Of a DNA stretch of 64,000 bases, positions 43,500-54,773 are shown in pieces (the first letter of the stretch is position 1; each line of letters starts with the position of its first letter). Under the pieces are notes generated by a model. The model searched no databases. It worked only from the letters and a program-made list of their open reading frames with translations, and had not been told where the DNA came from. This DNA is from Myotis daubentonii (taxonomy: Eukaryota > Chordata > Mammalia > Chiroptera > Vespertilionidae): the NCBI RefSeq assembly GCF_963259705.1, contig NC_081844.1:50205501-50269500 (forward strand), read 5' to 3'. A program made the position numbers and the translations under genes.

Positions 43500-44430
43500 A
43501 GTTCAATTCAACAAGCATGTGTTTGAGCACTTACAAAGTGTCAGGCACAAATCAAGGTGCTGGGATAGAGAGATGATGAACATAGTCCCTGTCTTTGAAA
43601 GCCTCACACTGAGAAGATGCACCAAAAATATATAAATCAAAACAATGAGTAGAGGTTTCAACATATATAACAGAGTAAATAGAGTGTGGGAGGGAAGTGG
43701 AAGCATGCAGAAAAAATACTTAATTTAGTTGGGGGCTGTGGCATTTTGATGAGAAAAACATTTCTAAAAAGAGGTAGTGATTGATCTGTACGGGGGAAGA
43801 ATAGAAGTCAACCAGGCGATTAAGTAGGGCTGGGAACCATGGGATTATAGCAGTCATTAAACATTTGACCTTATAAGAGACTGAGTGTGCATTGGTGTGA
43901 TTGAAGTGAAAAGTGTGTATGTACATTTGGGGAGGTAAGTCTGGAAGGGTAGCAGGAGTTTGAACTTCATCCTGAAGGTAGGAGGAGCTGCTAAGAAATA
44001 AAACAAATGAGTAGTAGGATAGGATTTGCATGTTAGGAAAATCTGGCAGCTGTTTGGAAGGTAGACTGGAACTGACAACCTAGAAGAACCAGAGAAGGTT
44101 GATCAAGAAATGAGAAGAGTTTCAAGTAAAGCTTTGGTACAGAGGTAGAGAGAGAGGAAATACAGGTAATGTTTGGCAAAAAGGAGAAGGGAAATTAAGA
44201 TAATTCTATTTTCTTTTCCTGGTAATTGGTGGTTCCGCAAAGGGAGACAAGGAAAACGAAAAGGAAAAGTAGATTTGGATCTGTGTGCAAGGTGGAGGCT
44301 GGTGGTGGCCGTTATGGAAGAGATTTGCAATGCTTGTGTGAGATCCATGTGGATGTGGCAAAGAGGCTTTTAGAAAAGGAGCTTTAAAGACAAGAAATCT
44401 GGGATGGAGAGAGACACAATTGATGTAGTT
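43500..44430. repeat. ancient interspersed repeat (L2 3'-like start)
   Basis: 'caacaagcatgtgtttgagc', 'caaagtgtcaggcac', 'ggtgctgggatagagagatg' form the reverse of an L2-like 3' end. Downstream 'ggagtttgaacttcatcctg' and 'gtttggaaggtagactgg' belong to the same long old repeat seen at 30180. Name uncertain. Confidence 0.5.
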
Positions 44431-44682
44431 AAATCTCATGTAGATAATCTTACACACTATATTCAATCATCTGTTATCAAAATGTACCGTTTCCTTACTC
44501 CTGTACTATTGAATATGAAGCAATTTATCATGCTTTTATGAGTAAGAACCAAGTAAATGGGGTCATAAAAAAGATGTTTTTAGAAGTAAAAAATGCAAAG
44601 ACAGTGGCTGAGAATGAATCCTCTAACAGCTGTACTTAAACACAATACACACTTGCTTAAAAGAGATAATTTAAATTCTTTT

Positions 44683-44902
44683 TTAAAAATATATTTTATT
44701 GATTTTTTACAGAGAGGAAGGGAGAGGAGGGATAAAGAGTTAGAAACATCGATGAGAGAGCAACATCGATCAGCTGCCTCCTGCACACCTGCTACTGAGG
44801 ATGTGCACGCAACCAAGGTACATGCCCTTGATTGGAATCGAGCCTGGAACCCTTCAGTCCGCAGGCCGACGCTCTATCCTCTGAGCCAAACCAGTCAGGG
44901 TT
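44683..44902 (-). mobile_element. VES SINE
   Basis: Reverse orientation: 'atattttattgatttt' tail at left, 'catcgatcagctgcctcctg', head 'gacgctctatcctctgagcc' at right. Flanking TTTAAATTCTTT repeats at about 44669 and 44905. The forward frame over it is a SINE by-product. Confidence 0.93.
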
Positions 44903-44984
44903 ATTTTAAATTCTTTATGCATTCCTCAGATCACTGAAAGGAAGTGTGCAATTGAGCTTAAAGGCATATTTTCCGGAATGGACT

Positions 44985-45205
44985 CTAAATTTAACTACCA
45001 CTTCTGTCCCTCTGGGCTTCATGATCTTAAACAACTCTCATGTTTCTGGGCTTCAGTGATTCCCACAAGGAAAATGACAATGATAACTTGAGGAAAACAT
45101 ACCATACAGGATTTTTGTAAAAATCAAATGAGATATTACAAGTTAAGCATTTAAAAGAAAGCCAACATATAGAAAGTGTTCAATAAGCATTATTTATTAT
45201 TACCT
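44985..45205 (-). mobile_element. MIR SINE
   Basis: 'ctgggcttcatgatcttaaa', 'ggaaaatgacaatgataa', 'aaaatcaaatgagatatt', 'gtgttcaataagcattattt': minus-strand MIR order. Confidence 0.75.
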
Positions 45206-45296
45206 TAAATGAACAGTAGTTTTTGTTATTCTTCTGACATAAGTTTACCCATAATGATGAAGAATGGTCTCCAGGTGTTTTTTGTTGTTGTTGTTG

Positions 45297-45508
45297 TTTT
45301 TTAATATATTTTATTGATTTTTTACAGAGAGGAAGGGAAAGGGAAAGAGAGAAACATCGATGAGAGAGAAACATCAATCAGCTGCCTCCTGCACAACCCC
45401 CACTGGGGATGTGTCTGCAACCAAGGCACGTACCCTTGACCGGAATCAAACCTGGGACCCCCTAGTCCGCAGGCCAATGCTCCATGTACTGAGCCAAACC
45501 GGTTAGGG
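45297..45508 (-). mobile_element. VES SINE
   Basis: Reverse orientation with the left tail 'taatatattttattgattt', body 'catcaatcagctgcctcctg' and head 'tactgagccaaaccggttag'. Worn flanks 'aggtgttttttgttg' / 'aaggttttgtttattg'. Confidence 0.93.
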
Positions 45509-45702
45509 CAAGGTTTTGTTTATTGTGGCTTTTTTTTTTTTTTACATCTTTATCAAGTAAACCCAAAGCTGGTACATGACCTAAGTAGAAATTGGGTTTA
45601 TTTATAAAGGGGTTTGATATAAGGTGCATACATATATTTTTCTTCTAGGGAAATGGAGATGTTTTCCAGCATTAAGAAAAATAAGAGCAGATTCAATATT
45701 TT

Positions 45703-45772
45703 AAAATATGTATATGTGGAGCTCCAGTTGTGCAATCGGTTAGCGCGCGGTACTTATAAAATATGTATATGT
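45703..45772 (+). pseudogene. 5' half of tRNA-Ile(UAU) inserted with a 15-bp duplication
   Basis: 45721-45757 reads GCTCCAG, then a D-arm 'gcaatcggttagcgc', then 'gcggtacttat': the first 37 nt of eukaryotic tRNA-Ile(UAU) with about two changes. It ends right after the TAT anticodon. The 3' half, the B box and any poly(A) are absent. The identical 15-mer AAAATATGTATATGT stands on each side (45703-45717 and 45758-45772), with three extra bases (GGA) before the tRNA start. This is a tailless retro-inserted tRNA half, not a working tRNA gene. Confidence 0.9.
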
Positions 45773-46633
45773 TCATTTGGGGGAAATTGAACTGCTTGGC
45801 ATTGCCTGCAGTAATCAGCCAGCTAATAGTTCAGTTTTTCCTAATAATTCGGATGCAATCCCAGCCTTACTAAACCAACTGTGTGAAGGACAAAAGGGAG
45901 AGATCATAAAAGTTAGAAACTGAAACACATGCAATTAACAAGCTTTAATTGTGAAAAACAGAGGGCGATGTTTGCTCTTGGGCTTCCTTGTGATGCCCTC
46001 CGAAGCAGAGAAAATTCGCTTGGAAACTCAGCTCCCTCCCCACTTAGAGGAGAGGGTGTGGGCAGAAACCCGTGGCATTGGAGGAAGGGAACAAAAATTT
46101 CAGAAAATGAGCGAATTGAAAAATAAAGGACACCCAATCAAAAGTGTCAAATCAAAAACAGAAAGAATACCTGGGCTCCTCTCCCCTCCTACCCCAAATC
46201 CCTATCCATCTTCCTTGTGTTAAAGGACAGAAAGAAGAGCGGTGTGATGAATTAGGAGCAGCAGCGTCCCCTGCTATGTGATGCTCAATTCAGCTTCTGG
46301 ACTACAGCATGAACTAATTCTTTCTCTTAACATTCTAGATAATTATAGGCCTTCCTCTGAATAGTCAACAAGTTTTTAAAGCTTTGTTTGTGTCTTAGAT
46401 TATAGTTTTCTCAAAATAAGCTCTGTTGAATATTGTGTATATTAAAAGGCCACAAGGCAGCCTCTCACATCACTTTCTCTCTTACATACATATATAGTAT
46501 GTATTTGGTAGATCCTCTCCTGACGAAAGCCTTACTTTAAAAATATGAAAGATAAAGGTACAATGTGGAGGATATGGGAGGGTAAAAATAGAAGAGGACT
46601 CTGAAAGTATATTTCAGCCTTCTCAATATAGCT
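45773..46633. other. single-copy sequence, nothing recognised
   Basis: 45911-46240 is purine-rich with a 90-codon forward frame lacking any known motif. No repeat ends. Confidence 0.35.
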
Positions 46634-46826
46634 TCCTGGCTGTGGTAGTGGTTGAGTGTTGACCTATAAACCAGGAGGTCACAGTTCAATTCCTGGTTAG
46701 GGCACATGCCTGGGTTGTGGGCTCAATCCCCAGTAGGGGGCATGCAGGAGGCAGCCAATCAATGATTCTCTCTCATCATTGATTTTTCTATCTCTCTCTC
46801 CCTCTCCCTTCCTCTCTATAAAATAT
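46634..46826 (+). mobile_element. VES SINE, 'gaggtc' head subtype
   Basis: 'gtggttgagtgttgac', 'aaccaggaggtcacagttc', VES body and pyrimidine tail. The A-tail is replaced by an (ATCT)n microsatellite at 46827-46860. Confidence 0.9.
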
Positions 46827-46861
46827 ATTAATATCTATATCTATCTATCTATATATCTTCC

Positions 46862-47514
46862 TGTACTTTGCACAACAACTAGAAACATCTCTTGGAGAAA
46901 ACAGCACAAAAGCAAAGGAAAACCCACTGTATAGTACATTTTGCTCCTGAGAAACCACCCACACTTCTCACTTTGGAAATAAATCCTTAGGGAATTTTTG
47001 CCAGAAATAATTTATCCTTGTTCATGTTCACATGTTCAAAGAAACCTTTTTCATTTCCTCCTCATTTTTAGAGGCAGAATTATACTTAAGAGACATTCCC
47101 TTGGCTTAGCCTATGTTTCAGTGCAGTTTTCCATCGGCAAAATACAAACTCAGTATTTATTACCTTTGACCACACAGAAAATGGGCAAAGTGGATTCCAG
47201 GAGTGCTGGCTAAAAAAGACTTCCCCATGGTGACAGCCTTGGCTGCCAGCTTGTTATGCCCTCAGGATGACTAGCATGTTCTAATTCAGATTCCAAACTC
47301 CTGGGAGATACAGTAGATTAGGAAGAGCGAAGGTCAAGCATCCATCTCTAGTTCATCCACCTGCGGCCAGCCTTAGAGTTGAGAGAGGGAAGAATAGGAG
47401 TGCACAGTAAAAGCATGGCAGCTTTCAAGGACATGTGGCAGTGGGCTGAGAGGGAACTTCCAAAATTACCTATTACAGGTTCTAACCAGGGTTCGTTCAC
47501 CAATGGGATTAAAA
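46862..47514. other. single-copy sequence, nothing recognised
   Basis: No repeat ends, RNA gene or exon-like frame recognised. Confidence 0.4.
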
Positions 47515-47525
47515 GGAATCAGGGA

Positions 47526-47748
47526 AGCCCTAGCCAGTTTTTCTCAGTGGGTAGAGCATCAGCCTGCAGACTGAAGGGTCCCGGGTTCGATTCCGGTCAA
47601 GGGCACGTACCTCATTTGCAGGGACCATGCGGGAGGCAACCAGTCAATGTGTCTCTCTCACTTTGGTGTTTCTCTCTGTCTCTCCCTCTCCCTTCCACTC
47701 TCTAAAAATCAATGGAAAATGTCCTCAAGTGAGAATTTAAAAAAAAAA
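47526..47748 (+). mobile_element. VES SINE, subfamily with 'tcctcaagtgaga' tail block
   Basis: 'cagtttttctcagtgggtag', 'cgggttcgattccggtc' B box, body lacking the usual 'atccccagtaggg', tail 'atgtcctcaagtgagaat' plus A run. Perfect 11-bp flanks GAATCAGGGAA at about 47516-47526 and 47749-47759. Confidence 0.92.
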
Positions 47749-47759
47749 GAATCAGGGAA

Positions 47760-48290
47760 ATAAATTGTTTGGGAGATATATACTTGGGATGTGATTTAAA
47801 AAAAAAAAATTGTTGAATTGCTCTCCAAGCTTGAAGACACAGCATAGTGGCAACGACAAAACAGAAAACCCAGAGGTATCTTATTCTCCATCCAAGGTCA
47901 AGGAAAGGCAGGATAGCTTAAATGACATCGTTCCCCTCACAAGACCAATGAAATAGAAAAATGGAAGTTTCAAATAACGATGTTCTTCTACTGAGTTTTG
48001 CTTTACTTTTCTAAGCTTGATGCACATGTGGTTACAAGAGGCCATGGTACGTCTCTTCTAATTCCAATCATTCTCAACCAACTGGCACTGTGCATAAGAT
48101 GCTACCAAAATTTTACATGATCCCAAAAGCTCTATTCTTAATGGAAGATTTGTAGTAATAATAGCACATATTTTATTTTTAATAAAGGTGCTTACTATAT
48201 TGTTAGCTGCAATACTATCTTCTAGTTAGTAATAGTAACTATAAGAAAGGAACATTTTATGCTTAACCATTAACTTTAAGTAAAAGTTCT
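47760..48290. other. single-copy sequence, nothing recognised
   Basis: No repeat ends or coding signs seen. Confidence 0.4.
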
Positions 48291-48376
48291 CAGCATGCAA
48301 AAATCTGTAATAATATAGACAAACTTATTCTAAAATTTATATTGGAAGGTACAGGCCTAGCATAGCTAATTCATTC

Positions 48377-48452
48377 CTTTTTATATTTATTTTTCCATCG
48401 CCATTTATCCTCTCTATGCCCTCTTCCACCTCCACCCATCTCTCTACCCCTA
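48377..48452 (-). mobile_element. 76-bp retro-insertion with target duplication
   Basis: A T-rich start and C-rich body ('cctcttccacctccaccc'), probably a fragment of an L1 3' UTR, between identical 11-mers CTAATTCATTC at 48366-48376 and 48453-48463. Confidence 0.75.
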
Positions 48453-48734
48453 CTAATTCATTCTTGAAAAAGAAGAATAGAATTGGAGACATATCTCTAC
48501 CTTATATTTAAGGCTTACAATATAGATACATTAATCAAGACAGTATGATATTGGTGAAGGGGTAGACATCTAAATCAATGAAACAGGATAGAAAACACAT
48601 AAATGGGCCCCACAGATATGGCCAACTTATCTTTGCAAAAGCTAATTCAGTGGACATCAACTGAAACCTCACACTTTATACAAAAACTAACTCAAAATAT
48701 AGATCATAGACATTAAATATAAAATATAAAGCTA

Positions 48735-48918
48735 GCCCTAACTGGTTTGGAGCATTGGCCTGTGGACTGAAGGGTCCCAGATTCAATTCCAGTTAAGGGC
48801 ATGTACCTTGGTTGCAGGCATATCCCCAGTAGGGGGTGTGTAGGAGGCAGCTGATCAATCTTTCGAACTATCCTTCTATAAAAAAATCAATAAAACATAT
48901 TAAAAATAAATAAATAAA
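48735..48918 (+). mobile_element. VES SINE with A-box deletion
   Basis: 'ccctaactggtttggagcat' lacks the 'ctcagtggatag' of the A box, so it could not be transcribed normally now. B box and tail are present, though the body is shortened. Worn flanks 'aaaatataaagcta' / 'aaaacataaaacta'. Confidence 0.88.
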
Positions 48919-49160
48919 ACATAAAACTATAAATCATTTAGGAAAAACATAAGAGGAAATCTTCAAATTTTAGGCAAAGAAATTCTTAGACTTGACACTA
49001 AAAGCACAATTTATAGAAGGAAAATTTGATATGTTGGACCTCATCAAAATTAAATAATTTTACTCTGCACAAGACTTTTGTAAGAGATTGAAAAAGATCA
49101 ACTATAGACTGGGAAAAATATTTGCAGAGCACATATCTGACGAAGAACTAATATCTGGAA

Positions 49161-49488
49161 TCCTATATAATAAAAGCACCTCCGCATGACATCATCACAA
49201 GATGTCTGCCCTCATGTCATCACAAAATGGCCACCATAAGATGGCTACTGCAAGATGGCTTGCAGGGGAGGGCAGTTGGGGATAATCAGGCCAGCAGGGG
49301 AGCTGTTAGTGGGTGATCAGGCTGGCAGGCAGGTGAGTGGTTAGGAGCCAGCAGTCCCCGATTGTGAGAAGGATGTTCAACTGCCGGTCAAACCGGCATT
49401 CGGACATCCCCCAAGATTGGAGAGGGTGCATGCCGGGCTAAGGGACACCCCCTCCCCCATGCACAAATTTCATGCACTGGGCCTCTAG
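49161..49488 (+). mobile_element. non-autonomous Helitron in old L1
   Basis: TCCTATATAATAAAAG head after 'atctggaa', tail hairpin 'gcacaaatttcatgcac' and CTAG at 49485-49488 before T. Removing it restores the L1 order 'atctggaa|taatatataaagaac'. Body has repeated 'aagatgg' motifs. Confidence 0.95.
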
Positions 49489-49830
49489 TAATATATAAAG
49501 AACTCGAAACAATCAACAGTGAAAAAATAAATAATCCAATTAGAAATGGGCAAAAAACATGAACAGACATCTTACTGAAGAAAATATACAGATGGCAAAT
49601 AAGCATTTGAAAAGATGTCCAACTTTATTAGCTATTAGGGAAATGCAAATTAAAACCATGATGAGACAATTACTATATTCATATCTGAATGGCTAAAATA
49701 AAAATAGTGATAACACCAACTGTTGGTGAGGATGTGAAACTGGATCATTCATACAATGCTGGTGTAAATGTAATATGGTGCAGCCAATCTGGAAGACAGT
49801 TTGGCAGTTTCTTATGAAACTAAAAATGTA

Positions 49831-50215
49831 CATCAGCTTATTTTGTTCTTTAGATTCCACATGTGAGATCATGTGGTATTTGTCTTTCTTCTGACTGGCT
49901 TATTTCACTTAGCATTATAGTGTCCAGGTCTATTCCTGCTGTTGCAAAAGGTAAGAGTTCCTTTCATTTTACAACTACGTAGTATTCCATTGTGTAAATG
50001 TACAGACTGACAGATGTCAGAGGGGAGGTGGGTGGGGTGGATGGGATGCAAAAAGTGAAGAGAATAGCCAAATAACATATATGCATAGTCCAGTAACACA
50101 GACAACAATGGGGTGAGGGCCAGAAGGAGGGGGTGGTGGGGTCTGGGTGGAGGGGAGTAAAGGGGTGAAAATGGGGAACACTGTAATAATGTCAACAATA
50201 AAAATGTAATTAAAA
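49831..50215 (+). mobile_element. 5'-inverted L1 (twin priming) with target duplication
   Basis: 49831-50002 is L1 in reverse ('agattccacatgtgagatc', 'tagtattccattgtgtaaat'). 50003-50215 is forward 3' UTR ('cagactgacagatgtcag' to 'gtcaacaataaaaatg'). Flanks AAACTAAAAATGTA (49817-49830) and AAACTAAACATGTA (50216-50229). Confidence 0.88.
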
Positions 50216-50560
50216 AAACTAAACATGTAATTATTATGTGATCTATCATTTGCACTCTTAGGCATTTGCTCCAGAAAAATGGACATTTATGTACATGAAA
50301 AACCCATACACAAATGTTGACAGCAACTTTATTAATAATAACCCCAAAAAGGAAGCAACTCATATCCTAAAATGACTAAACAAACTGTACTAGTAATGCC
50401 TCATCCTGGAAAATATTACTCTGTACTAAAATGTAATGAACCATTGATACTTACAACTTCCTTGATGAATCTCCGGGAAATTATACTGAGTAAAACAAGC
50501 AAGTATAAAAACATCTTCTGTCAAATGTACAGAAACATGGAATAATTGTCATAATTATAC

Positions 50561-51500
50561 TACTTTCTACTAAGGAAGTGAGATTTAGTCTGTTTGAGCA
50601 GGGATTTCAAGGCCCTGAGTAGCCATGCGGTAGTACAGAAGGAGGGGCACGAACTCCATGTGAGCATGTCCCCTTGGCTTGTGGACTTCTTGCACTATGG
50701 GTGAAGCATGGCTGGAGGAGTTCTCATTGTCAAGGGCAAGACCTAAAATGAACCAGCTACCAACAGCTAAGGGAATGAATGCCTGAGTCCTGTAAGAGAG
50801 ATTGCCTGACTGGGGTGCCAGAGCCTGCACTGCAAGAACAGATCAATACCAACATTTCTAAATTATGCTTTCAGTGACTGAGAAAACAGGCTTCATGGCT
50901 AATATTCACACCTAGGAAAACCATGGCAAGAAACCATTACCAATTAAAATCCCCTTAGTAGAAAATAAACAATTCCTGAAAATAGTTAAATAGTCTTCAG
51001 AATAGAAATCTGAAGTACTTTGCTTCTTTGTTTAGAAACCTGCTTTTAGGATTCTTTAATCTATGTATTAAAAAACTAATCTGGATATATGGCTGGAGTA
51101 TTTGCATATGCCCTTTAAGAGGTAATTTGTAGTAAACATACGGAACGAAAATTGTAAATCTCATGATAAGGTCAAGAGGAGGTTAGTTTTAAAAAGGGCT
51201 GGTGGATATATTTAATCCACTGAATATGAATTCTTAGCCTTGGATTCAAAAGCTAAGATAAGTGAGAAGAAAAAAAATACTCTCTTCTGGATGGAAACAA
51301 ATAAGTATAAATGATACACATGCATTATAATTGTGTTTAATGAGTGTTCTTTTTTTGCTGTAATTAATTTAGGTAGAGTGTCTTACTCTACGAAATGATT
51401 CAGACAAAGCAGGAAAGACCAAGACCATGGATAAGCATCAAGTATCCCTAGAAGAGAAAACTAGATGCAAGTAAGCCAGCCTCCTTGACATTGTGAGATT
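50561..51500. other. single-copy sequence, nothing recognised
   Basis: No repeat ends or coding signature seen. Confidence 0.4.
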
Positions 51501-51501
51501 G

Positions 51502-51718
51502 CAGGGGTGGGCAAACTTTTTGACTCGAGGACCCAATGGGTTCTTAAACTGGACCGGAGGGCCGGAACAAAAGCATGGATGGAGTGTTTGTGTGAACTAA
51601 TATAAATTCAAAGTAAACATCATTACATAAAAGGGTACGGTCTTTTTTTTTTTTTTTTAGTTTTATTCATTTCAAACAGGCCGAATCCAGCCCGCGAGCC
51701 ATAGTTTGCCCACGTCTG
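51502..51718. mobile_element. small non-autonomous hAT-like element
   Basis: Inverted ends CAGGGGTGGGCAAACT and AGTTTGCCCACGTCTG, with a poly-T stretch inside (about 51643-51658). The body ('ggaccggagggccgg', 'gccgaatccagcccgcgagc') suits a bat hAT MITE. The 8-bp flanks do not match clearly, so the duplication is unproven. Confidence 0.8.
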
Positions 51719-52560
51719 GATTAGAGACTAGATTGAGATTTCTGAAAAAAGCTATGACTCTCTCTCTCTTGAAAATATGCTTACACTAAAATATTTACAT
51801 AAACATGCAGAGGGCCTTCTGTATCCCTGGAGACATTTCGATGGACTCTACCATTTCAAGAAGGCCAGATTGGAACCTCGGGTCATCTATTATTTTTCAT
51901 CCTCAGTGTCACCCTTTTGGTCTGTATTATCCTCTCTCAATCTCTCTTGTTGAGTTTACTATTGAATATGTCACTATCCAGCCTAAAATTTGAAATAATT
52001 TTTTCTTTACTACTGAACAAATTGCAAAACCCTCAACCCATTATTCAGATCTCTCTCTGATTTGATCACAGCTTATCTTATCTTACCTTTCTATAAATTC
52101 TACTGTCCTAACCTGCTTTATATCTTGATTATACCTAATAGAACTTTTCCATTTCCATGCATTTACTTGTAAAGTTGATTTTGCTTGTAATGTCTTCTTT
52201 TCCATCTCTGCCTGTCAAGTTTAAGGCTCCATTTAAACATCAAATACTTTTTAATGTTGCCCTCATATCTTTCTATACTCTATGTTCCCAGGACAATTAG
52301 TTTGTCCTTTATATGGCGTTTGGTATATATTTACTTATATTGCAATCATGTATATACATGAATTATCTCCGTTTAAGATGGTCAATGCCTTGGGCTTTTT
52401 AATCCACATTTATTTACTTAATTAAATTTCATTTATACTAATCATGTGCTTGGTGCCCAGTATAAAGTTTTTAGCAAAATATATATGATCCTTGGTATCA
52501 CAGAAAATACAAATATACAAAACACAGACAATAAAGAAATAAATAATTAGAAAGAAAGAG
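51719..52560. other. mostly unassigned; weak L2-like 3' end near 52405-52530
   Basis: No gene seen. 'catgtgcttggtgcccagta' near 52444 resembles the reverse of an old L2 3' end but is too worn to be sure. Confidence 0.35.
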
Positions 52561-52561
52561 A

Positions 52562-53583
52562 AAGAAGCTGCCAATAAAACAAAAAGGCAATCAACCAAAT
52601 AGGAGAAAATATTTGCAAACAACAGCTCCAACAAGGAGTTACTATCCAAAACATATAAAGAACACATATAACTCCTCTCCAAACAAACAAACAATTGAAA
52701 ATGGGCAGAATACCTTGAACAGATACTTCTCCCAAGAAGTCAGACAAAGGTCCAACAGATGTATGAAACGATGTTCAACTTCACTGGCTATTAAGGAAAT
52801 ACAAATCAAAACTTCAGTGAGATACCACTTCACACCTGTTAGAATGGCCATTATCAACAAGACGTGTAATAACAGGTGTTGGAGAGTTTGTGGAGAAAAA
52901 GGAACCCTCATTTATTGCTGGTGAAAATGTAAACTGGTACAGTCACTGTGAAAAACAGTGTGGCAGTTCCTCAAAATATTAAGAGTACAGTTACCATATC
53001 ACCCAGCAATCCCTTCTCTGGGTATCTACCCAAAAAATGTGAAAACATTTACTCACAAAGATATATGTACTCCTATATTCATTGCGGCAGTATTCATGGT
53101 GGCCAAGACATGGAAACAACCAAAGTGTCCTTCAGTAGAGGACTGAATAAAGAGGATGTGGTGCATATATGGTATACATTGGAATAGTCTTCAGCCATAA
53201 GGAAAGATGAAATACTGCCATTTGCAACAACATGGATGGACCTTGAAAATACCATGCTAAACAAAATAATCAGACAGAAAAAGTTAAAAACCATATGATT
53301 TCAGTCATATGTGGGATATAAAACTGAAAGCAACAAATGGACAAGTAAGAAAAATAAACAAAAACTCATAGACACAGACAACAGTATGGTGGTTACCAGA
53401 GGGAAGGGTAGTAGGGGATAGTAAAGGGTAAAGGGGGTCAAATATTTGGTGACAGAAGATGATTTTACTTTAGATGGTGAACACACAATACAACATCCAG
53501 ATGATGTATTATAGAAATGTACACTTGAAACCTGTATAATCTTATTAACCAATGCAACCCAATAAATTTAATTTAAAAAAGAA
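52562..53583 (+). mobile_element. 5'-truncated L1 (older 3' UTR type)
   Basis: ORF2 end ('agaaaatatttgcaaacaac', 'gagataccacttcacacctg', 'tacccaaaaaatgtgaaaac', 'cattgcggcagtattcatgg') followed by the 3' UTR ('cagacaacagtatggtgg', 'cttgaaacctgtataatc') and an A-rich end. A translated stretch at 52958-53146 keeps the ORF2p motif DICTPIFIAAVFMVAKTWKQP, but the full frame is broken. Confidence 0.93.
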
Positions 53584-53684
53584 TATCTAGAATTACTATA
53601 AAATCACCTCAGCTAAAACCTAGCATATCAAGAATTAAAGTTATCAAACCACCTCAGAAAAACTTCAACAACTGCACTATTAAT

Positions 53685-53975
53685 ACATATCCCCATGTTA
53701 CAGGTATAGAAACTGAGGCACAGATAAAGTACATCACTTGCCTCAAGTCACATTGCTGCCAGGTCGGGGAGGTGATTTTTTAAAAAAAACTCAGGCAAAG
53801 AAAATTTAGCTACAAATTGTTTATAATGATAAAGATGTCCCAAGTTTGTCAGTTATAACTGGTAGCTTTAGCAAGTAGTCATCTGATCTTACTAAGCCTG
53901 AGGTTTATCATCTATAAAGCATGGTGTGTGGGTTATATGACTCTTTTGGTCTTTTCCAACTCCAACATTCCATTA
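53685..53975. mobile_element. MIR fragments
   Basis: 'atgttacaggtatagaaactgagg' with 'cacttgcctcaagtcaca' (53693-53760) is forward MIR. 53870-53970 ('gatcttactaagcctgagg', 'ggtcttttccaactcc') looks like a reverse MIR-type piece. Confidence 0.65.
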
Positions 53976-54639
53976 GAAGCACATATTAATGTCCTTAAGT
54001 AACTGAACATTATGGATGTGACATAGGAATCATGATTCATTTAGACTATATTTATAAAATTAAAAATGTCTATAATCAGGCCTTTTGCCATTTCAATTAA
54101 GGACAGAATTTAGTCACAATATCACAATATATAACAGTAAAAAAGATTCTGTCAACATTGGCAATCTTTAAATGAACCAATGCAGAGGACTGTCTTCTGT
54201 GCTTTGAGATTAATTTTCTGAATGAACATCAGGCAAAGTAAACTATGAACCAATATGAAGGTTTAGATATCTAAATGGTATAAATAGCAGCCTGAATTGA
54301 TGGAAAAATATATTTGACATTTAGTGAGTTGCTTTTGATGCTGATATTGGAAATGAGTCTACCTTGTATTCCTAATAGTGCTTAACATGGGCTAAAAAAA
54401 TAATGTAACAGCAGAAGCAAGAGACCAACTGCACACTAAAGTAATCACAATTGATCATAATAATAAGAGGTCATGAAATGATGTACAATAACTGTGCATT
54501 ATTTTTATTAGCCAACTTCCTCAAAAGTTAGTATTTTTTACTTTTTATTTGGAAATAATTACAGATTCATAGGAAGTTGCCTTCCACCAAGTTCTCCCCA
54601 AGAGTTACATCTTATATAATTACGAGAAAGACCAGGGGG
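53976..54639. other. single-copy sequence, nothing recognised
   Basis: No repeat ends or coding signature seen. Confidence 0.4.
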
Positions 54640-54773
54640 GAGATTGGCTGTGGGAGCACACTGAACACCAGGGAGCAGCTCCTGCATTGAGTGTCTCCCC
54701 CCTGGTGGTCAGTGCGCATCAGAGTGACTGGTCGTTCTAGCATTCCAGCTGCTTAGGCTTTTATATTTATAGA
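54640..54773 (-). mobile_element. 5'-end fragment of a Helitron
   Basis: Ends in the reversed head 'ggcttttatatttataga' with terminal GA at 54772-54773, directly followed by CTAG of the next Helitron. Carries CTCF-like blocks at 54663-54680 (one-off, forward) and 54696-54711 (reverse). The family matches 9203-9312. Confidence 0.8.

Larger units (their letters stand above)
48300..50560 (+). mobile_element. ancient L1 ORF2 region with four insertions
   Basis: Old L1 ORF2 text: 'tattggtgaaggggtagac', 'gggaaaaatatttgcagagc', 'aagaactcgaaac', 'gatggcaaataagcatttg', 'ggatgtgaaactggatc', 'tttggcagtttcttatgaaac', ending near 50560. It is interrupted at 48377-48452, 48735-48918, 49161-49488 and 49831-50215. 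Many stops. Confidence 0.85.

Noticed and set aside
43720..44348. Several 70-100-codon minus-strand ORFs
   Set aside because: Reverse readings of an old purine-rich repeat; no domain and no shared frame.
44593..44937. 114-codon forward ORF
   Set aside because: Antisense reading of the VES SINE at 44683-44902.
45721..45757. Functional tRNA-Ile gene
   Set aside because: Only the 5' half is present; no T arm, B box, acceptor 3' strand or terminator.
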